Below, piece after piece: positions 1 to 8,368 of a stretch of 64,000 nucleotides of DNA. Positions within the stretch are counted from its first letter, which is position 1, and every line of letters begins with the position of its first letter. Source of the stretch: CAWHQZ01 sp963831645 (GTDB lineage Bacteria; Pseudomonadota; Alphaproteobacteria; Rhizobiales; Aestuariivirgaceae). The stretch is from contig CAWHQZ010000014.1 of the NCBI GenBank assembly GCA_963831645.1, positions 1-64,000 of the forward strand. Reading direction: 5' to 3'. Both the position numbers and the translations under genes were made by a program. The notes beneath the pieces are model-generated. The model did no database searches, was not told the origin of the DNA, and was given only the letters and a program-made list of their open reading frames with translations.

Positions 1-14
1 CGGGGTCGAACGCG

Positions 15-218
15 CTACAGCGGATCTCCCCAGCTTCCCGCCCGATAGCTGCGGCGAAGATGGCGCGAGCGAAGCTGATCGATCGTCGTATCCCTCGGGG
101 CTTGGTCGCCCGTCTCGCTCCCCTTCGGGTTGCTTGCCCGCTTGGAGAGTTTGCCGGCGCGCGGAGCGGAGGATTGCACGTCCTGTCGTAACTCCGTACG
201 GGCCGTCTCTTTCGTCAT
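15..218 (-). CDS. Hypothetical small protein, uncertain
   Basis: This is a 67-residue open frame read leftward, Arg/Ser/Thr-rich, with a segment (GDQAPRDTT...HLRRSY) that could be a conserved core. I do not recognise the family with confidence. No clear ribosome binding site precedes the chosen ATG, and a longer in-frame start exists at 329. It lies at the window edge, in a stretch where neither strand gives a convincing gene, so it may be spurious. Confidence 0.2.
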   Translation of the reverse strand: MTKETARTELRQDVQSSAPRAGKLSKRASNPKGSETGDQAPRDTTIDQLRSRHLRRSYRAGSWGDPL

Positions 219-529
219 AGCTCGCGTCGGCATCGAAGAACTCCTTCCGGGGGCAGATAGGTCCTTTGCGTACGCAGCGTATCGACGCGATGACGTGCCG
301 GCTGTGATAAATCCCACACGCCCGTGCAACTCGGCCCAACGGCCATGCGGCGGAACAACCCGTCCCCAGGCGTTTGCATGTTTCGGGCCGCCGGCCGCGA
401 TACGGAGCAGACGCTCGTGAACTGGAACGTGGTAGGAAGGAATCTCCAGGCCTTGGCCGTTCCGGTACAGCGCGAGTGGGAGCGGCCTATCGGCTGACCG
501 AAGTCATCAACCGCAGCGAATACAAGTCT
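219..529. other. Intergenic stretch, no gene recognised
   Basis: About 300 bases in which the open frames on both strands are short, compositionally biased and match no family I recognise. I see no tRNA-like folding, repeat or obvious promoter. Confidence 0.4.
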
Positions 530-691
530 TCAGCCGGTCTTGGCGCCCTCGTCCGGCAGCTGCTCGGGGTCGCGGGCAACTTTGCGTTTGGCCGCCTCTT
601 CTTCGCGGCGCTGCAGCTTTTCGTCTCTCTTGCGCTGCTTGGCGCGAGTTCGCTCGCTGCGCAGCTGCCTGTAGCTGGGCTTGAAAGCCAT
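530..691 (-). CDS. Small basic hypothetical protein, 53 aa
   Basis: The product begins MAFKPSYRQLRSERTRAK and is dominated by Arg, Lys and Glu, consistent with one charged helix or coiled coil and no membrane segment. A strong ribosome binding site (AGGAGG) precedes this ATG, which is why the longer upstream start at 871 was rejected. From memory, similar short proteins starting MAFKPSYRQ are common hypothetical proteins in Rhizobiales. Function unknown; nucleic-acid or ribosome association is only a guess from charge. It lies downstream of the cold-shock gene on the same strand. Confidence 0.6.
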   Translation of the reverse strand: MAFKPSYRQLRSERTRAKQRKRDEKLQRREEEAAKRKVARDPEQLPDEGAKTG

Positions 692-960
692 GGGATCCTC
701 CTCTTGCTGGACGACCTGCCGCCTTCCCTGCACCTCGGCGTTGGCCGGGCGGGGCAAAATCCATACCACCGTTCCGGCAAAGAAGATTACTTCGCCGTAG
801 GGAAAATGCAGCAAGATTCCACGCCCGGGAGCGCAAATGGCGGGTGCTGGAACGACGATGCCGGAAAGCACTGCCTGCCGGCGCCGTCTGGCGGCTAGAA
901 ATCCATGTCAAGCACTGACGCCAGGCCGTCTGGCCAGCGCATTTTTTTGGCGAAACTTAC

Positions 961-1170
961 CTAAACCGCCTTGAGGTTTTCCGCCGATGTCTTGCCGCGC
1001 TTGGGGTCGCGTTGTTCCTCGTAGGAAATCTTCTGGCCTTCGTTCAGGCTGCTCATGCCGGCTCTTTCAACCGCCGAGATGTGGACGAAAACGTCCGATC
1101 CGCCGCTGTCCGGCTGAATGAAACCAAAACCCTTGTTGACGTTGAACCACTTCACAGTTCCGACAGGCAT
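961..1170 (-). CDS. cspA: Cold-shock protein, CspA family
   Basis: A 69-residue single cold-shock domain that binds single-stranded RNA and DNA and acts as an RNA chaperone in the cytoplasm. The RNP1 motif is seen as KGFGFIQP (about residues 15-22) and RNP2 as VFVHIS (about 27-32). The length is that of a typical CspA. The ATG used here has GGAGGAAGG immediately upstream, whereas the longer frame start at 1203 lacks one. It is transcribed divergently from the 60-aa gene at 1407. Which paralogue of the csp family it is cannot be told from sequence alone. Confidence 0.92.
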   Translation of the reverse strand: MPVGTVKWFNVNKGFGFIQPDSGGSDVFVHISAVERAGMSSLNEGQKISYEEQRDPKRGKTSAENLKAV

Positions 1171-1406
1171 CACCTTCCTCCAATTCAGTCGCTGGCGCCG
1201 CATCGCGTGAGCGGCACATCAAACTGTACCGCAAAACGGCAAGGAACCAGCGTCTTGTGGCAAGGCTCGCCGGCAATCCAACCAGAATGACGCACTCTTA
1301 ATAGGGTTACCGGGCATTATTGCAAGACCGAAAAATCGTGGGCCCGCTTGGGCACCGCTGCAGAAACGGCTTATTATATCGGCAGCGGATAGAGATAGGA
1401 CAGCAC

Positions 1407-1589
1407 ATGCAATTCACCGTAGGCCTCAAGCTCAAGGGCAAGTCGCGTCACATGGCGGTCACAGCCGAAGACGCGCTCATAGCCGCGCTCAAGGTAAAGA
1501 CGGAATACCCGGAGGCCCGCATCGTCTATGTCCGTCCACAGAACCGCCGCGGTGACGCGCGCCATCCACCCGTTGCCCACGACGACTGA
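1407..1589 (+). CDS. Conserved hypothetical protein, 60 aa
   Basis: The short product starts MQFTVGLKLKGKSRH and contains an AEDALIAALKVK helix followed by an IVYVRPQNRRGDARHP tail. I recall similar 60-residue proteins in Rhizobiales, often near cold-shock genes, with no assigned function. There is no signal peptide or membrane segment. It is divergent from cspA across about 235 bases and stands alone before the polyol operon. The internal ATG at 1407 is preferred over the 1320 frame start because family resemblance begins there. Confidence 0.55.
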   Translation: MQFTVGLKLKGKSRHMAVTAEDALIAALKVKTEYPEARIVYVRPQNRRGDARHPPVAHDD

Positions 1590-1706
1590 CAACAATAGGG
1601 CGGAGCCTGGACCCGCGCGCCTGCTTGACAAGTGGTACATTTGCTCTCCTTAATAGCAAAAGCTCAGCAAACTGCGATCCTCTAACGAGGGTGGCAGACG
1701 ATCGCC

Positions 1707-2375
1707 ATGAGTCTCCGGGATGGGTTCGAACTCGTCATCTTCGACTGCGACGGCGTTCTCGTCGACAGCGAGGTTCTCGCCGCCCAGTGCCTGTCGCACC
1801 TACTGACACACTACGGAATGGCGACATCGATGAGCGATGTGTTCAATGACTACCTGGGAGCCAACTTCAGGATTGTCCAGGACGCCTTCCGGCGCGCTGT
1901 GGGGCGACCGCTGCCCCGGCGCTTCCAGGGGGAGTTCATGGCTGACCTGGCGCGCCGCATCTCGGCTTCGCTGAAGCCGGTCAGAGGAATTGAAGACGTG
2001 CTTACGCGCCTGGGAACTCTCTCGTGCGTCGCTTCATCGAGCCAGCGGGCTCGGATCGCCCACTCGCTGGCGGTCACCGGTCTCGATCGCTTCGGGCTGC
2101 GGATATTCGATGGCTCGATGGTGGCGCGGAGCAAACCTGAGCCTGATCTTTTTCTCCACGCTGCCAAGTGCATGGGAACGGCGCCCGCCCGGGTGCTGGT
2201 GGTCGAGGACAGCGTGAAGGGTGTCACGGCGGCGAAGGCGGCCGGGATGACCGTGTGGGGGTTCATCGGCGGCAGCCACTACGCGCACCTCGACGGGACA
2301 GCGCTGCTCGCCGCCGCCGGCGCCGACCGCGTCTTCGGTGACATGAGGGAGTTTGCCGCGGACCGGGATCGCTGA
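1707..2375 (+). CDS. HAD-superfamily hydrolase (phosphoglycolate/sugar phosphatase-like)
   Basis: A 222-residue haloacid dehalogenase-like phosphatase. Motif I is visible as FDCDGVLVDSE (about residues 12-22) with the nucleophilic Asp, motif II as ASSS, motif III as the Lys in RSKPEPDLF, and motif IV as VVEDSVKG. The helical cap between motifs I and II places it in the CbbY/Gph-like subgroup acting on small phosphorylated metabolites. It precedes a SorC-type regulator and a polyol transporter on the same strand, so a sugar- or polyol-phosphate substrate is inferred but not shown. Confidence 0.85.
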   Translation: MSLRDGFELVIFDCDGVLVDSEVLAAQCLSHLLTHYGMATSMSDVFNDYLGANFRIVQDAFRRAVGRPLPRRFQGEFMADLARRISASLKPVRGIEDVLTRLGTLSCVASSSQRARIAHSLAVTGLDRFGLRIFDGSMVARSKPEPDLFLHAAKCMGTAPARVLVVEDSVKGVTAAKAAGMTVWGFIGGSHYAHLDGTALLAAAGADRVFGDMREFAADRDR

Positions 2376-2388
2376 ATGGCCGGCGACA

Positions 2389-3345
2389 ATGAGAGCTCGA
2401 GAACTCGATGACGCGGCCCGGGCCGGCTGGCTCTACTTCATCGCCGGCAATACCCAGGGCGAGATCGCCAGGAAACTGAATGTCTCTCGCCCGACGGCGC
2501 AGCGCCTCGTCTCGCTGGCTCTCTCCGCGCGCCTGATCACCTTCCGCCTCGAGCATCCGATTGCCGCCTGCATGGCGCTCGCGAGGGACCTGAAGGATCG
2601 CTTCAGCCTGGTCTGTTGCGAGGTCGTGCCGACCGATTCCGAGGCGCCTTCCTCGGTCGCCGGCATCGCCAAGAGCGCGGCAGCGTTTCTCGAGCATCGG
2701 CTGCGCTCGGACGTCCCGGCCATCATTGCGCTTGGAACGGGACGGGCGCTCAGGGCCGCGGTCGAAGAGCTGCCGGCGATGAGCTGTCCCAGCCATCAAC
2801 TGGTTTCTTTGGTCGGCAATATTTCGCCCGATGGCTCGGCGAGCTTCTATGATGTGCTGACCCGCATGGCGGATCTGACCCAGGCGCCGCATTACCCCAT
2901 GCCGCTGCCGCTGTTCGCATCATCCGCCGAAGAGCGCGATCTGTTTGCCAGCCTGTCCACGATCAAGAAGGTGCGCGCTCTCGCGCAGCGGGCCGACTTG
3001 ACGCTGGTCGGCGTCGGCCAGATCGACCTCGAGGCGCAGATCTACGTGGATGGTTTCGTCAGCCGCGGCGACCTGCTGGAGTTCATCCGCAACGGCGGCA
3101 TCGGCGAAATCGTCGGTTGGTGCTTCGACGCTGGAGGCGAGATCGTCGCCGGCCCCTCGCGCGACAGAATCACCAGCGTGCCGCTGGAGATCCCGGCCAA
3201 GAAACTCATCGTAGGTGCGGCCGTCGGCGCCGCCAAGGCGGCGGCGATCCGAGCCGCTCTCACCGGCAGGCTGCTGAGCGGGCTCATTACCGATGAGCAA
3301 ACCGCAAAGGCGATTCTTCGCCTTGACGCGAAGTCAACCGTGTGA
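2389..3345 (+). CDS. SorC/DeoR-type sugar-binding transcriptional regulator
   Basis: A 318-residue regulator with an N-terminal helix-turn-helix (GEIARKLNVSRPTAQRLV, about residues 20-40) and a SorC-type sugar-phosphate sensor domain (ALGTGRALRAAVEEL, TLVGVGQID). Members bind operator DNA and respond to a phosphorylated sugar or polyol. It follows the HAD gene by 13 bases and precedes the binding-protein gene, so it most likely controls this operon; a candidate operator starts one base after its stop codon. The ATG at 2389 was chosen because the upstream in-frame ATG at 2353 lies inside the HAD gene. Confidence 0.85.
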   Translation: MRARELDDAARAGWLYFIAGNTQGEIARKLNVSRPTAQRLVSLALSARLITFRLEHPIAACMALARDLKDRFSLVCCEVVPTDSEAPSSVAGIAKSAAAFLEHRLRSDVPAIIALGTGRALRAAVEELPAMSCPSHQLVSLVGNISPDGSASFYDVLTRMADLTQAPHYPMPLPLFASSAEERDLFASLSTIKKVRALAQRADLTLVGVGQIDLEAQIYVDGFVSRGDLLEFIRNGGIGEIVGWCFDAGGEIVAGPSRDRITSVPLEIPAKKLIVGAAVGAAKAAAIRAALTGRLLSGLITDEQTAKAILRLDAKSTV

Positions 3346-3376
3346 GAGCATTTGCTTGCAAAAGGAGCAAATGCTC
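3346..3376. promoter_or_regulatory. Candidate SorC-family operator (inverted repeat)
   Basis: Left arm GAGCATTTGCT (3346-3356) is the exact reverse complement of right arm AGCAAATGCTC (3366-3376). Each arm is itself close to the self-complementary core GAGCAAATGCTC. The element fills the gap between the regulator gene and the binding-protein gene, as expected for local regulation of the transporter. Binding by the SorC protein is inferred from position and symmetry only. Confidence 0.55.
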
Positions 3377-3393
3377 CAGTTAGGGAGGAAGTC

Positions 3394-4707
3394 ATGAAGC
3401 GTCTTGCAGGCATTATCGTCGGTGCCGTGTCGTTCCTCGCTGCCGGAATGGCTGCGGCGGAGACCAAGCTCACCATCGCCACCGTAAACAACGGCGACAT
3501 GATCCGCATGCAGGGTCTGACCGAAGATTTCACGGCCAAGAACCCGGACATAACTCTCGAGTGGGTGACGCTCGAAGAAAACGTTCTGCGCCAGAAGGTG
3601 ACGACCGACATCGCAACCAAGGGCGGACAGTTCGATGTGCTGACGATCGGGACCTATGAGGTTCCGATCTGGGCTGGCAAGGGGTGGCTCGTACCCCTCG
3701 AGAACCTCGGCGCCGACTATGACGTGGACGATCTCCTGCCGGCCATACGGGCGGGCCTGAGCCACGACGGCAAGCTCTACGCAGCGCCGTTTTACGGTGA
3801 AAGCTCCATGGTGATGTATCGCAAGGACCTCATGGAAAAGGCGGGGCTCACCATGCCGGACGCGCCGACGTGGGAATTCATCGCCGAGGCGGCGCGAAAA
3901 ATGACCGACAAGGCGAACGAGGTCTATGGAATCTGCCTGCGCGGCAAGGCCGGCTGGGGCGAGAACATGGCCTTTCTTTCGGCAACGGCGAACTCCTTCG
4001 GAGCCCGCTGGTTCGATGAGAACTGGAAGCCGCAGTTCGACCAGCCGGAGTGGAAAAAGACCATGGACTTCTATGTGAACCTGATGAAGGACGCCGGTCC
4101 TCCCGGCGCCTCCTCCAACGGTTTCAACGAGAACCTGGCGCTGTTCAACTCGGGCAAATGCGGCATGTGGATCGATGCCACGGTAGCCGCCTCGTTCGTA
4201 ACCAACCCGAAGGAATCAAAGGTGCACGACAAGGTCGGTTTCGCGCTCGCCCCCGATACGGGTCTGGGCAAGCGCGGCAACTGGCTGTGGGCGTGGTCGC
4301 TCGCCGTTCCAGCCGGTTCGCAGAAGTCGGACGCGGCGCAGAAGTTCGTTTCCTGGGCGACCAGCAAGGACTACCTCGGCATCGTCGCGGCCAAAGAAGG
4401 CTGGGCCAACGTTCCACCGGGCACGCGGGCCTCGCTCTACAAGAACCCTGAATATCTGAAGGCGGCGCCGTTCGCGCAGATGACGCTCGACTCGATCAAC
4501 TCTGCCGACCCCACGAAGCCGACCGTAAAGCCCGTGCCTTATGTCGGCGTACAGTTTGTGGCGATCCCGGAGTTTCAGGGCATCGGCACGACCGTCGGCC
4601 AGATGTTCTCGGGTGCGCTTGCCGGCGACATGACGGTCGACGAGGCGCTGGCCAAGTCCCAGGACGCGGTCACCCGCGAGATGACCAAAGCAGGCTACAT
4701 CAAGTAG
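3394..4707 (+). CDS. smoE: Polyol ABC transporter substrate-binding protein (SmoE-like)
   Basis: A 437-residue periplasmic binding protein of the extracellular solute-binding family 1. A Sec signal peptide is visible (MKRLAGIIVGAVSFLAAGMAAAE, residues 1-23), followed by ETKLTIATVNNGDM at the mature N terminus. Overall similarity is to the sorbitol/mannitol-binding proteins SmoE/MtlE of alphaproteobacteria. It has a good ribosome binding site (GGGAGGAAG) before the ATG at 3394, which excludes the longer frame start at 3352. Two permeases and one ATPase follow, giving a complete importer. The exact polyol is not determined by the sequence. Confidence 0.88.
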   Translation: MKRLAGIIVGAVSFLAAGMAAAETKLTIATVNNGDMIRMQGLTEDFTAKNPDITLEWVTLEENVLRQKVTTDIATKGGQFDVLTIGTYEVPIWAGKGWLVPLENLGADYDVDDLLPAIRAGLSHDGKLYAAPFYGESSMVMYRKDLMEKAGLTMPDAPTWEFIAEAARKMTDKANEVYGICLRGKAGWGENMAFLSATANSFGARWFDENWKPQFDQPEWKKTMDFYVNLMKDAGPPGASSNGFNENLALFNSGKCGMWIDATVAASFVTNPKESKVHDKVGFALAPDTGLGKRGNWLWAWSLAVPAGSQKSDAAQKFVSWATSKDYLGIVAAKEGWANVPPGTRASLYKNPEYLKAAPFAQMTLDSINSADPTKPTVKPVPYVGVQFVAIPEFQGIGTTVGQMFSGALAGDMTVDEALAKSQDAVTREMTKAGYIK

Positions 4708-4725
4708 CCTCACCTCCCCGACTTG

Positions 4726-4753
4726 CGCCGTCCGGCTTCGCCGCCGGACGGCG
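4726..4753 (+). terminator. Stem-loop between binding protein and permease genes
   Basis: Arms CGCCGTCCGGC (4726-4736) and GCCGGACGGCG (4743-4753) pair perfectly over 11 bases with a 6-base loop. No T-run follows, so it is probably an mRNA-stabilising or attenuating hairpin rather than a full terminator. Such hairpins after the binding-protein gene are known in ABC operons (malE-malF), where they keep the binding protein more abundant than the membrane components. Confidence 0.55.
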
Positions 4754-4789
4754 GCTCTTGCAGGGCCATCCATAGCGACGAATTAGTCC

Positions 4790-5656
4790 ATGGCGAGCCG
4801 TCACACAACCGCTGCAGCCAATCTTGCGGTCGCCCCCACGGTCACGGTGCTGTTTCTGTGGATGATCGTGCCGCTGGGCATGACGATCTGGTTTTCGCTG
4901 CTGCGCTACAATCTGCTCGACCCCGGCACCGAATCCTTCGTCGGCCTCCTCAACTACCGCTACTTTCTTACCGATCCGGCGTTTCTCACCGCGCTCGGCA
5001 ACACGCTGAAGCTGGTGGGCGCGGTGCTGGCGATCAGCGTTGTCGGCGGCGTGCTGCTGGCGCTGCTGCTCGATCAGCCGTTTTTCGGGCGGGGAATCGT
5101 GCGCCTCATGGTGATCGCGCCTTTCTTCGTCATGCCCACGGTAAGCGCGCTCGTATGGAAAAACCTGCTGATGCATCCGGTTTCGGGCTTCTTCGCCTGG
5201 ATCGCGAAATCGCTGGGCTTGCAGCCGATCGACTGGTTCGCCAACGCGCCGTTGACGGCGGTCAGCCTGATCGTGGCGTGGCAGTGGTTGCCGTTCGCGA
5301 CCTTGATTCTGCTGACCGCGGTTCAGTCGCTCGACGAAGAGCAGAAGGAGGCGGCTGAAATGGACGGAACGCCGCCCTTGTCCTTCTTCCTCCATATCGT
5401 GCTGCCCCATCTGGCGCGGCCGATCACGGTGGTGGTTCTGATCGAGACCATCTTCCTGCTCAACGTGTTCGCAGAAATTCTGGTGACGACCGGCGGCGGC
5501 CCGGGCCAGCAGACGACCAATATTCCGTTTCTCGTCTATGCCCAGGCGCTCTTGCAATTCGATATCGGGGGCGCCTCGGCGGGCGGCATCATCGCCGTGA
5601 TACTTGCCAATATCGTGGCCTTCTTCCTGGTCAGGATAATCGGCAAGAACCTGTAG
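4790..5656 (+). CDS. smoF: Polyol ABC transporter permease (SmoF-like)
   Basis: A 288-residue inner-membrane protein with about six hydrophobic segments, beginning near VTVLFLWMIVPLGMTIWF. The cytoplasmic EAA loop is seen as EEQKEAAEMDGTPPLSFF (about residues 183-200), which contacts the ATPase. It belongs to the MalF-type CUT1 permeases. It lies in the operon between the binding protein and the second permease, 24 bases before the latter. Confidence 0.88.
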   Translation: MASRHTTAAANLAVAPTVTVLFLWMIVPLGMTIWFSLLRYNLLDPGTESFVGLLNYRYFLTDPAFLTALGNTLKLVGAVLAISVVGGVLLALLLDQPFFGRGIVRLMVIAPFFVMPTVSALVWKNLLMHPVSGFFAWIAKSLGLQPIDWFANAPLTAVSLIVAWQWLPFATLILLTAVQSLDEEQKEAAEMDGTPPLSFFLHIVLPHLARPITVVVLIETIFLLNVFAEILVTTGGGPGQQTTNIPFLVYAQALLQFDIGGASAGGIIAVILANIVAFFLVRIIGKNL

Positions 5657-5679
5657 GGGCTAGAGGGGGCTAGAGGGCA

Positions 5680-6510
5680 ATGGCGCGAGCGCTTTCGGTT
5701 CAACGACGGGTAGTAACCACGGCCGCGGCGTGGACCGTGGGTTTCGTCATCTTCTTTCCGATCCTGTGGACGTTCCTCACGAGCTTCAAGACCGAGCTCG
5801 ACGCCTTCTCGACGCCGCCGCAGTTCCTGTTCTTCGACTGGACAGTCGAGAACTACGCCATCGTCCAGGAACGCTCCGACTATTTCCGCTTCGCAATGAA
5901 TTCCGTCGTGCTGTCGTTCGGAGCCGCGTTGCTGAGCCTGCTGTTCGCCATTCCGGCGGCCTGGTCCATGGCATTCGCCCCGCGCAAGCGGACCAAGGAC
6001 CTCTTGATGTGGATGCTGTCGACCAAGATGATGCCGCCGGTCGGCGCGCTGATACCGATCTACCTGCTCTTTCGCGACAGCGGTCTGCTCGATTCCCGCA
6101 TCGGCCTGATCGGCGTTCTGTTCCTCCTCGACCTGCCGATCGTCGTGTGGATGCTCTATACCTACTTCAAGGAGATTCCGGGTGAAATCCTGGAAGCTGC
6201 CCGCATGGACGGCGCTTCGCTGTGGAACGAGCTCGTGTATGTTCTCGCTCCCATGGCGGTGCCCGGCATCGCCTCCACCTTGCTGCTCAACATCATTCTG
6301 ACCTGGAACGAGTCGTTCTGGACGCTCAACCTGACGACCTCGGATGCAGCCCCGCTGACCGCCTTCATCGCATCCTACTCGAGCCCCGAGGGGCTGTTCT
6401 GGGCCAAACTCTCGGCTGCCTCCACTCTCGCCATCGCGCCGATCCTGGTCCTCGGCTGGCTGGCGCAGCGCCAGCTGGTGAGGGGCCTCACTTTCGGGGC
6501 CGTCAAGTGA
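5680..6510 (+). CDS. smoG: Polyol ABC transporter permease (SmoG-like)
   Basis: A 276-residue MalG-type inner-membrane permease with six hydrophobic segments. The first is WTVGFVIFFPILWTFLTSF, and the EAA loop appears as PGEILEAARMDGASLWNE (about residues 167-184). It pairs with the SmoF-like subunit to form the channel of the polyol importer. A tandem copy of the short phrase GGGGCTAGA sits just before its start, around 5656-5675. Confidence 0.88.
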   Translation: MARALSVQRRVVTTAAAWTVGFVIFFPILWTFLTSFKTELDAFSTPPQFLFFDWTVENYAIVQERSDYFRFAMNSVVLSFGAALLSLLFAIPAAWSMAFAPRKRTKDLLMWMLSTKMMPPVGALIPIYLLFRDSGLLDSRIGLIGVLFLLDLPIVVWMLYTYFKEIPGEILEAARMDGASLWNELVYVLAPMAVPGIASTLLLNIILTWNESFWTLNLTTSDAAPLTAFIASYSSPEGLFWAKLSAASTLAIAPILVLGWLAQRQLVRGLTFGAVK

Positions 6511-6536
6511 TCGCAGACATGTGAGGGCTCGCACCC

Positions 6537-7541
6537 ATGGGCACCATCGTCCTCAAGAACGTGCACAAGCGCTTCGGCGAAGTCGTCATCATTCCGGGCG
6601 CCGACCTCTCGATCGACGACAACGAATTCGTGGTGTTTGTCGGTCCCTCGGGTTGCGGCAAGTCCACGCTGCTGCGGCTTATCGCGGGGCTCGAGGACCT
6701 GAGCGGGGGTGACATCTTCATCGACGGGGTAAACGTCGGCAACGTGCCGCCGGCCAAGCGCGGCCTGTCGATGGTGTTCCAGTCCTACGCGCTCTATCCG
6801 CACATGAGCGTGCGCAACAATATCGCCTTCGGCCTGAAAATGGCCGGACAGTCGAAGGAAGAAATCGCCGCCCGGGTGGGCAAGGCGGCGCAGGTCCTCA
6901 ACCTCACCGAATATCTCGACCGCAAGCCCAGGCAACTGTCCGGCGGCCAGCGCCAGCGCGTAGCCATCGGACGGGCGATCGTCCGCGAGCCCAAGGCGTT
7001 CCTGTTCGATGAGCCGCTGTCCAATCTCGATGCCGCGCTCAGGGGGCAAATGCGAATCGAGATCATGCAGCTTCACCAGTCGCTGGGGGCGACGATGATC
7101 TATGTCACCCACGACCAGGTGGAAGCCATGACGATGGCGGACCGCATCGTGGTTCTCAACAGGGGCAACATCGAACAGGTCGGCTCGCCACTGGAGCTGT
7201 ACAACCAGCCGCAGACACTGTTCGTCGCCGGCTTCATCGGCTCGCCGCGCATGAACTTCCTGACCGGGCAGGCAGCGGAAAAAGTCCGGGCTCACACGGC
7301 CGGGATACGGCCGGAGCACATCGCGATCGACTCGAAAAGCGGAAGCTGGAAGGGAACGGTGGCGCTGGCGGAACACCTCGGGGCGGACACCATCCTGCAC
7401 GTGGAGGCGGGCAAGCTCGGCCGCCTCACGGTCCGCGCGCCCGGCGAGCTCTCGGTCGCGCCGGGCGACAAGGTATGGCTGACACCCATGGCCGACCGCA
7501 TCCACCGCTTCGACAGCGACGGCAAAGCACAACGCAACTGA
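6537..7541 (+). CDS. smoK: Polyol ABC transporter ATPase (SmoK/UgpC-like)
   Basis: A 334-residue CUT1-family ATPase that energises the importer. Walker A is GPSGCGKST (about residues 36-44), the signature is LSGGQRQR (about 134), and Walker B ends in FLFDEPLSNLD (about 155). A C-terminal regulatory TOBE-like domain follows, as in MalK and UgpC. It starts 26 bases after the second permease and is followed closely by two dehydrogenase genes, so uptake and first oxidation appear co-transcribed. Confidence 0.9.
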   Translation: MGTIVLKNVHKRFGEVVIIPGADLSIDDNEFVVFVGPSGCGKSTLLRLIAGLEDLSGGDIFIDGVNVGNVPPAKRGLSMVFQSYALYPHMSVRNNIAFGLKMAGQSKEEIAARVGKAAQVLNLTEYLDRKPRQLSGGQRQRVAIGRAIVREPKAFLFDEPLSNLDAALRGQMRIEIMQLHQSLGATMIYVTHDQVEAMTMADRIVVLNRGNIEQVGSPLELYNQPQTLFVAGFIGSPRMNFLTGQAAEKVRAHTAGIRPEHIAIDSKSGSWKGTVALAEHLGADTILHVEAGKLGRLTVRAPGELSVAPGDKVWLTPMADRIHRFDSDGKAQRN

Positions 7542-7566
7542 CCGGGATGAGTTGACGGGGGGCGCA

Positions 7567-8343
7567 ATGTATCTGGATAAGTTGAAGCTCGAGGGCAAGG
7601 TAGCCGTGGTGACCGGGGGCGGACAGGGCATAGGCGCTGCCTGCTCACGGGCGCTCGGCGAAGCGGGGGCGCTGGTGATCGTCGCCGACCTGCTGGAGGA
7701 ACGAAGCGAGGCCTGCGCTGCCGGGCTGCGCAAGCTCGAGATCAAAGCCCACGGCATGCGGCTCGACGTTACGAAATCGAAGGAGGTCGAAGCAGCGTCG
7801 GCGGCGGTGGCGAAGAACCACGGCCAGGTCGACATCCTCGTCAACAATGCCGGCGTCGCGAAAAGCGACGTCAGGGCCGAGGACACCAGCGACGAGCATT
7901 GGCGCTTCCACATGGACGTGAACGTCGACGGATTGTTCTGGTGTTGTCGCAGCTTTGGGCGGTCGATGCTGCGGCAGGGCTCGGGGGCGATCGTCAACGT
8001 CGGATCGATGTCCGGCTTCATCGTCAACAAACCGCAGCCGCAGGCGTTCTATAACGCCTCGAAAGCCGCGGTCCATCATCTCACACGATCGCTCGCAGCC
8101 GAATGGGCGAGGCGCGGCGTGCGCGTGAACGCGGTGGCTCCGACCTACATCGAAACGCCCCTGACCGCCTTCGGCATCAAGGAAAATCCGGAAATGTACA
8201 GGACCTGGCTCGAGATGACTCCCATGGGGCGGGTCGGCCAGCCGGACGAGATCGCATCGGTTGTGCATTTCCTCGCTTCCGACGCGGCCAGCCTCATGAC
8301 CGGGGCGATCGTCGTCGTCGACGGCGGCTATACCTGCTGGTAG
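7567..8343 (+). CDS. SDR polyol dehydrogenase (galactitol/arabinitol dehydrogenase-like)
   Basis: A 258-residue classical short-chain dehydrogenase that probably oxidises the imported polyol with NAD. The cofactor motif TGGGQGIG is near residue 20, NNAG near 95, and the catalytic Tyr-Lys pair is in YNASK near 166. The ending GGYTCW resembles galactitol dehydrogenases (GGYTVW), a comparison from memory. The ATG at 7567 follows a purine-rich GGGGGGCGC; the TTG at 7552 was rejected. Confidence 0.82.
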   Translation: MYLDKLKLEGKVAVVTGGGQGIGAACSRALGEAGALVIVADLLEERSEACAAGLRKLEIKAHGMRLDVTKSKEVEAASAAVAKNHGQVDILVNNAGVAKSDVRAEDTSDEHWRFHMDVNVDGLFWCCRSFGRSMLRQGSGAIVNVGSMSGFIVNKPQPQAFYNASKAAVHHLTRSLAAEWARRGVRVNAVAPTYIETPLTAFGIKENPEMYRTWLEMTPMGRVGQPDEIASVVHFLASDAASLMTGAIVVVDGGYTCW

Positions 8344-8368
8344 CATCGGCTGGGTCAGTCGGATCGCC

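Noticed and set aside
900..960. Possible terminator with a T-run (ATTTTTTT) after a GGCC-rich hairpin downstream of cspA
   Set aside because: The T-run is on the side that would serve a rightward transcript, but the neighbouring genes run leftward.
6375..8030. A 551-codon leftward frame opposite the polyol ATPase and dehydrogenase
   Set aside because: Antisense to genes with intact catalytic motifs, with no recognisable domain of its own.
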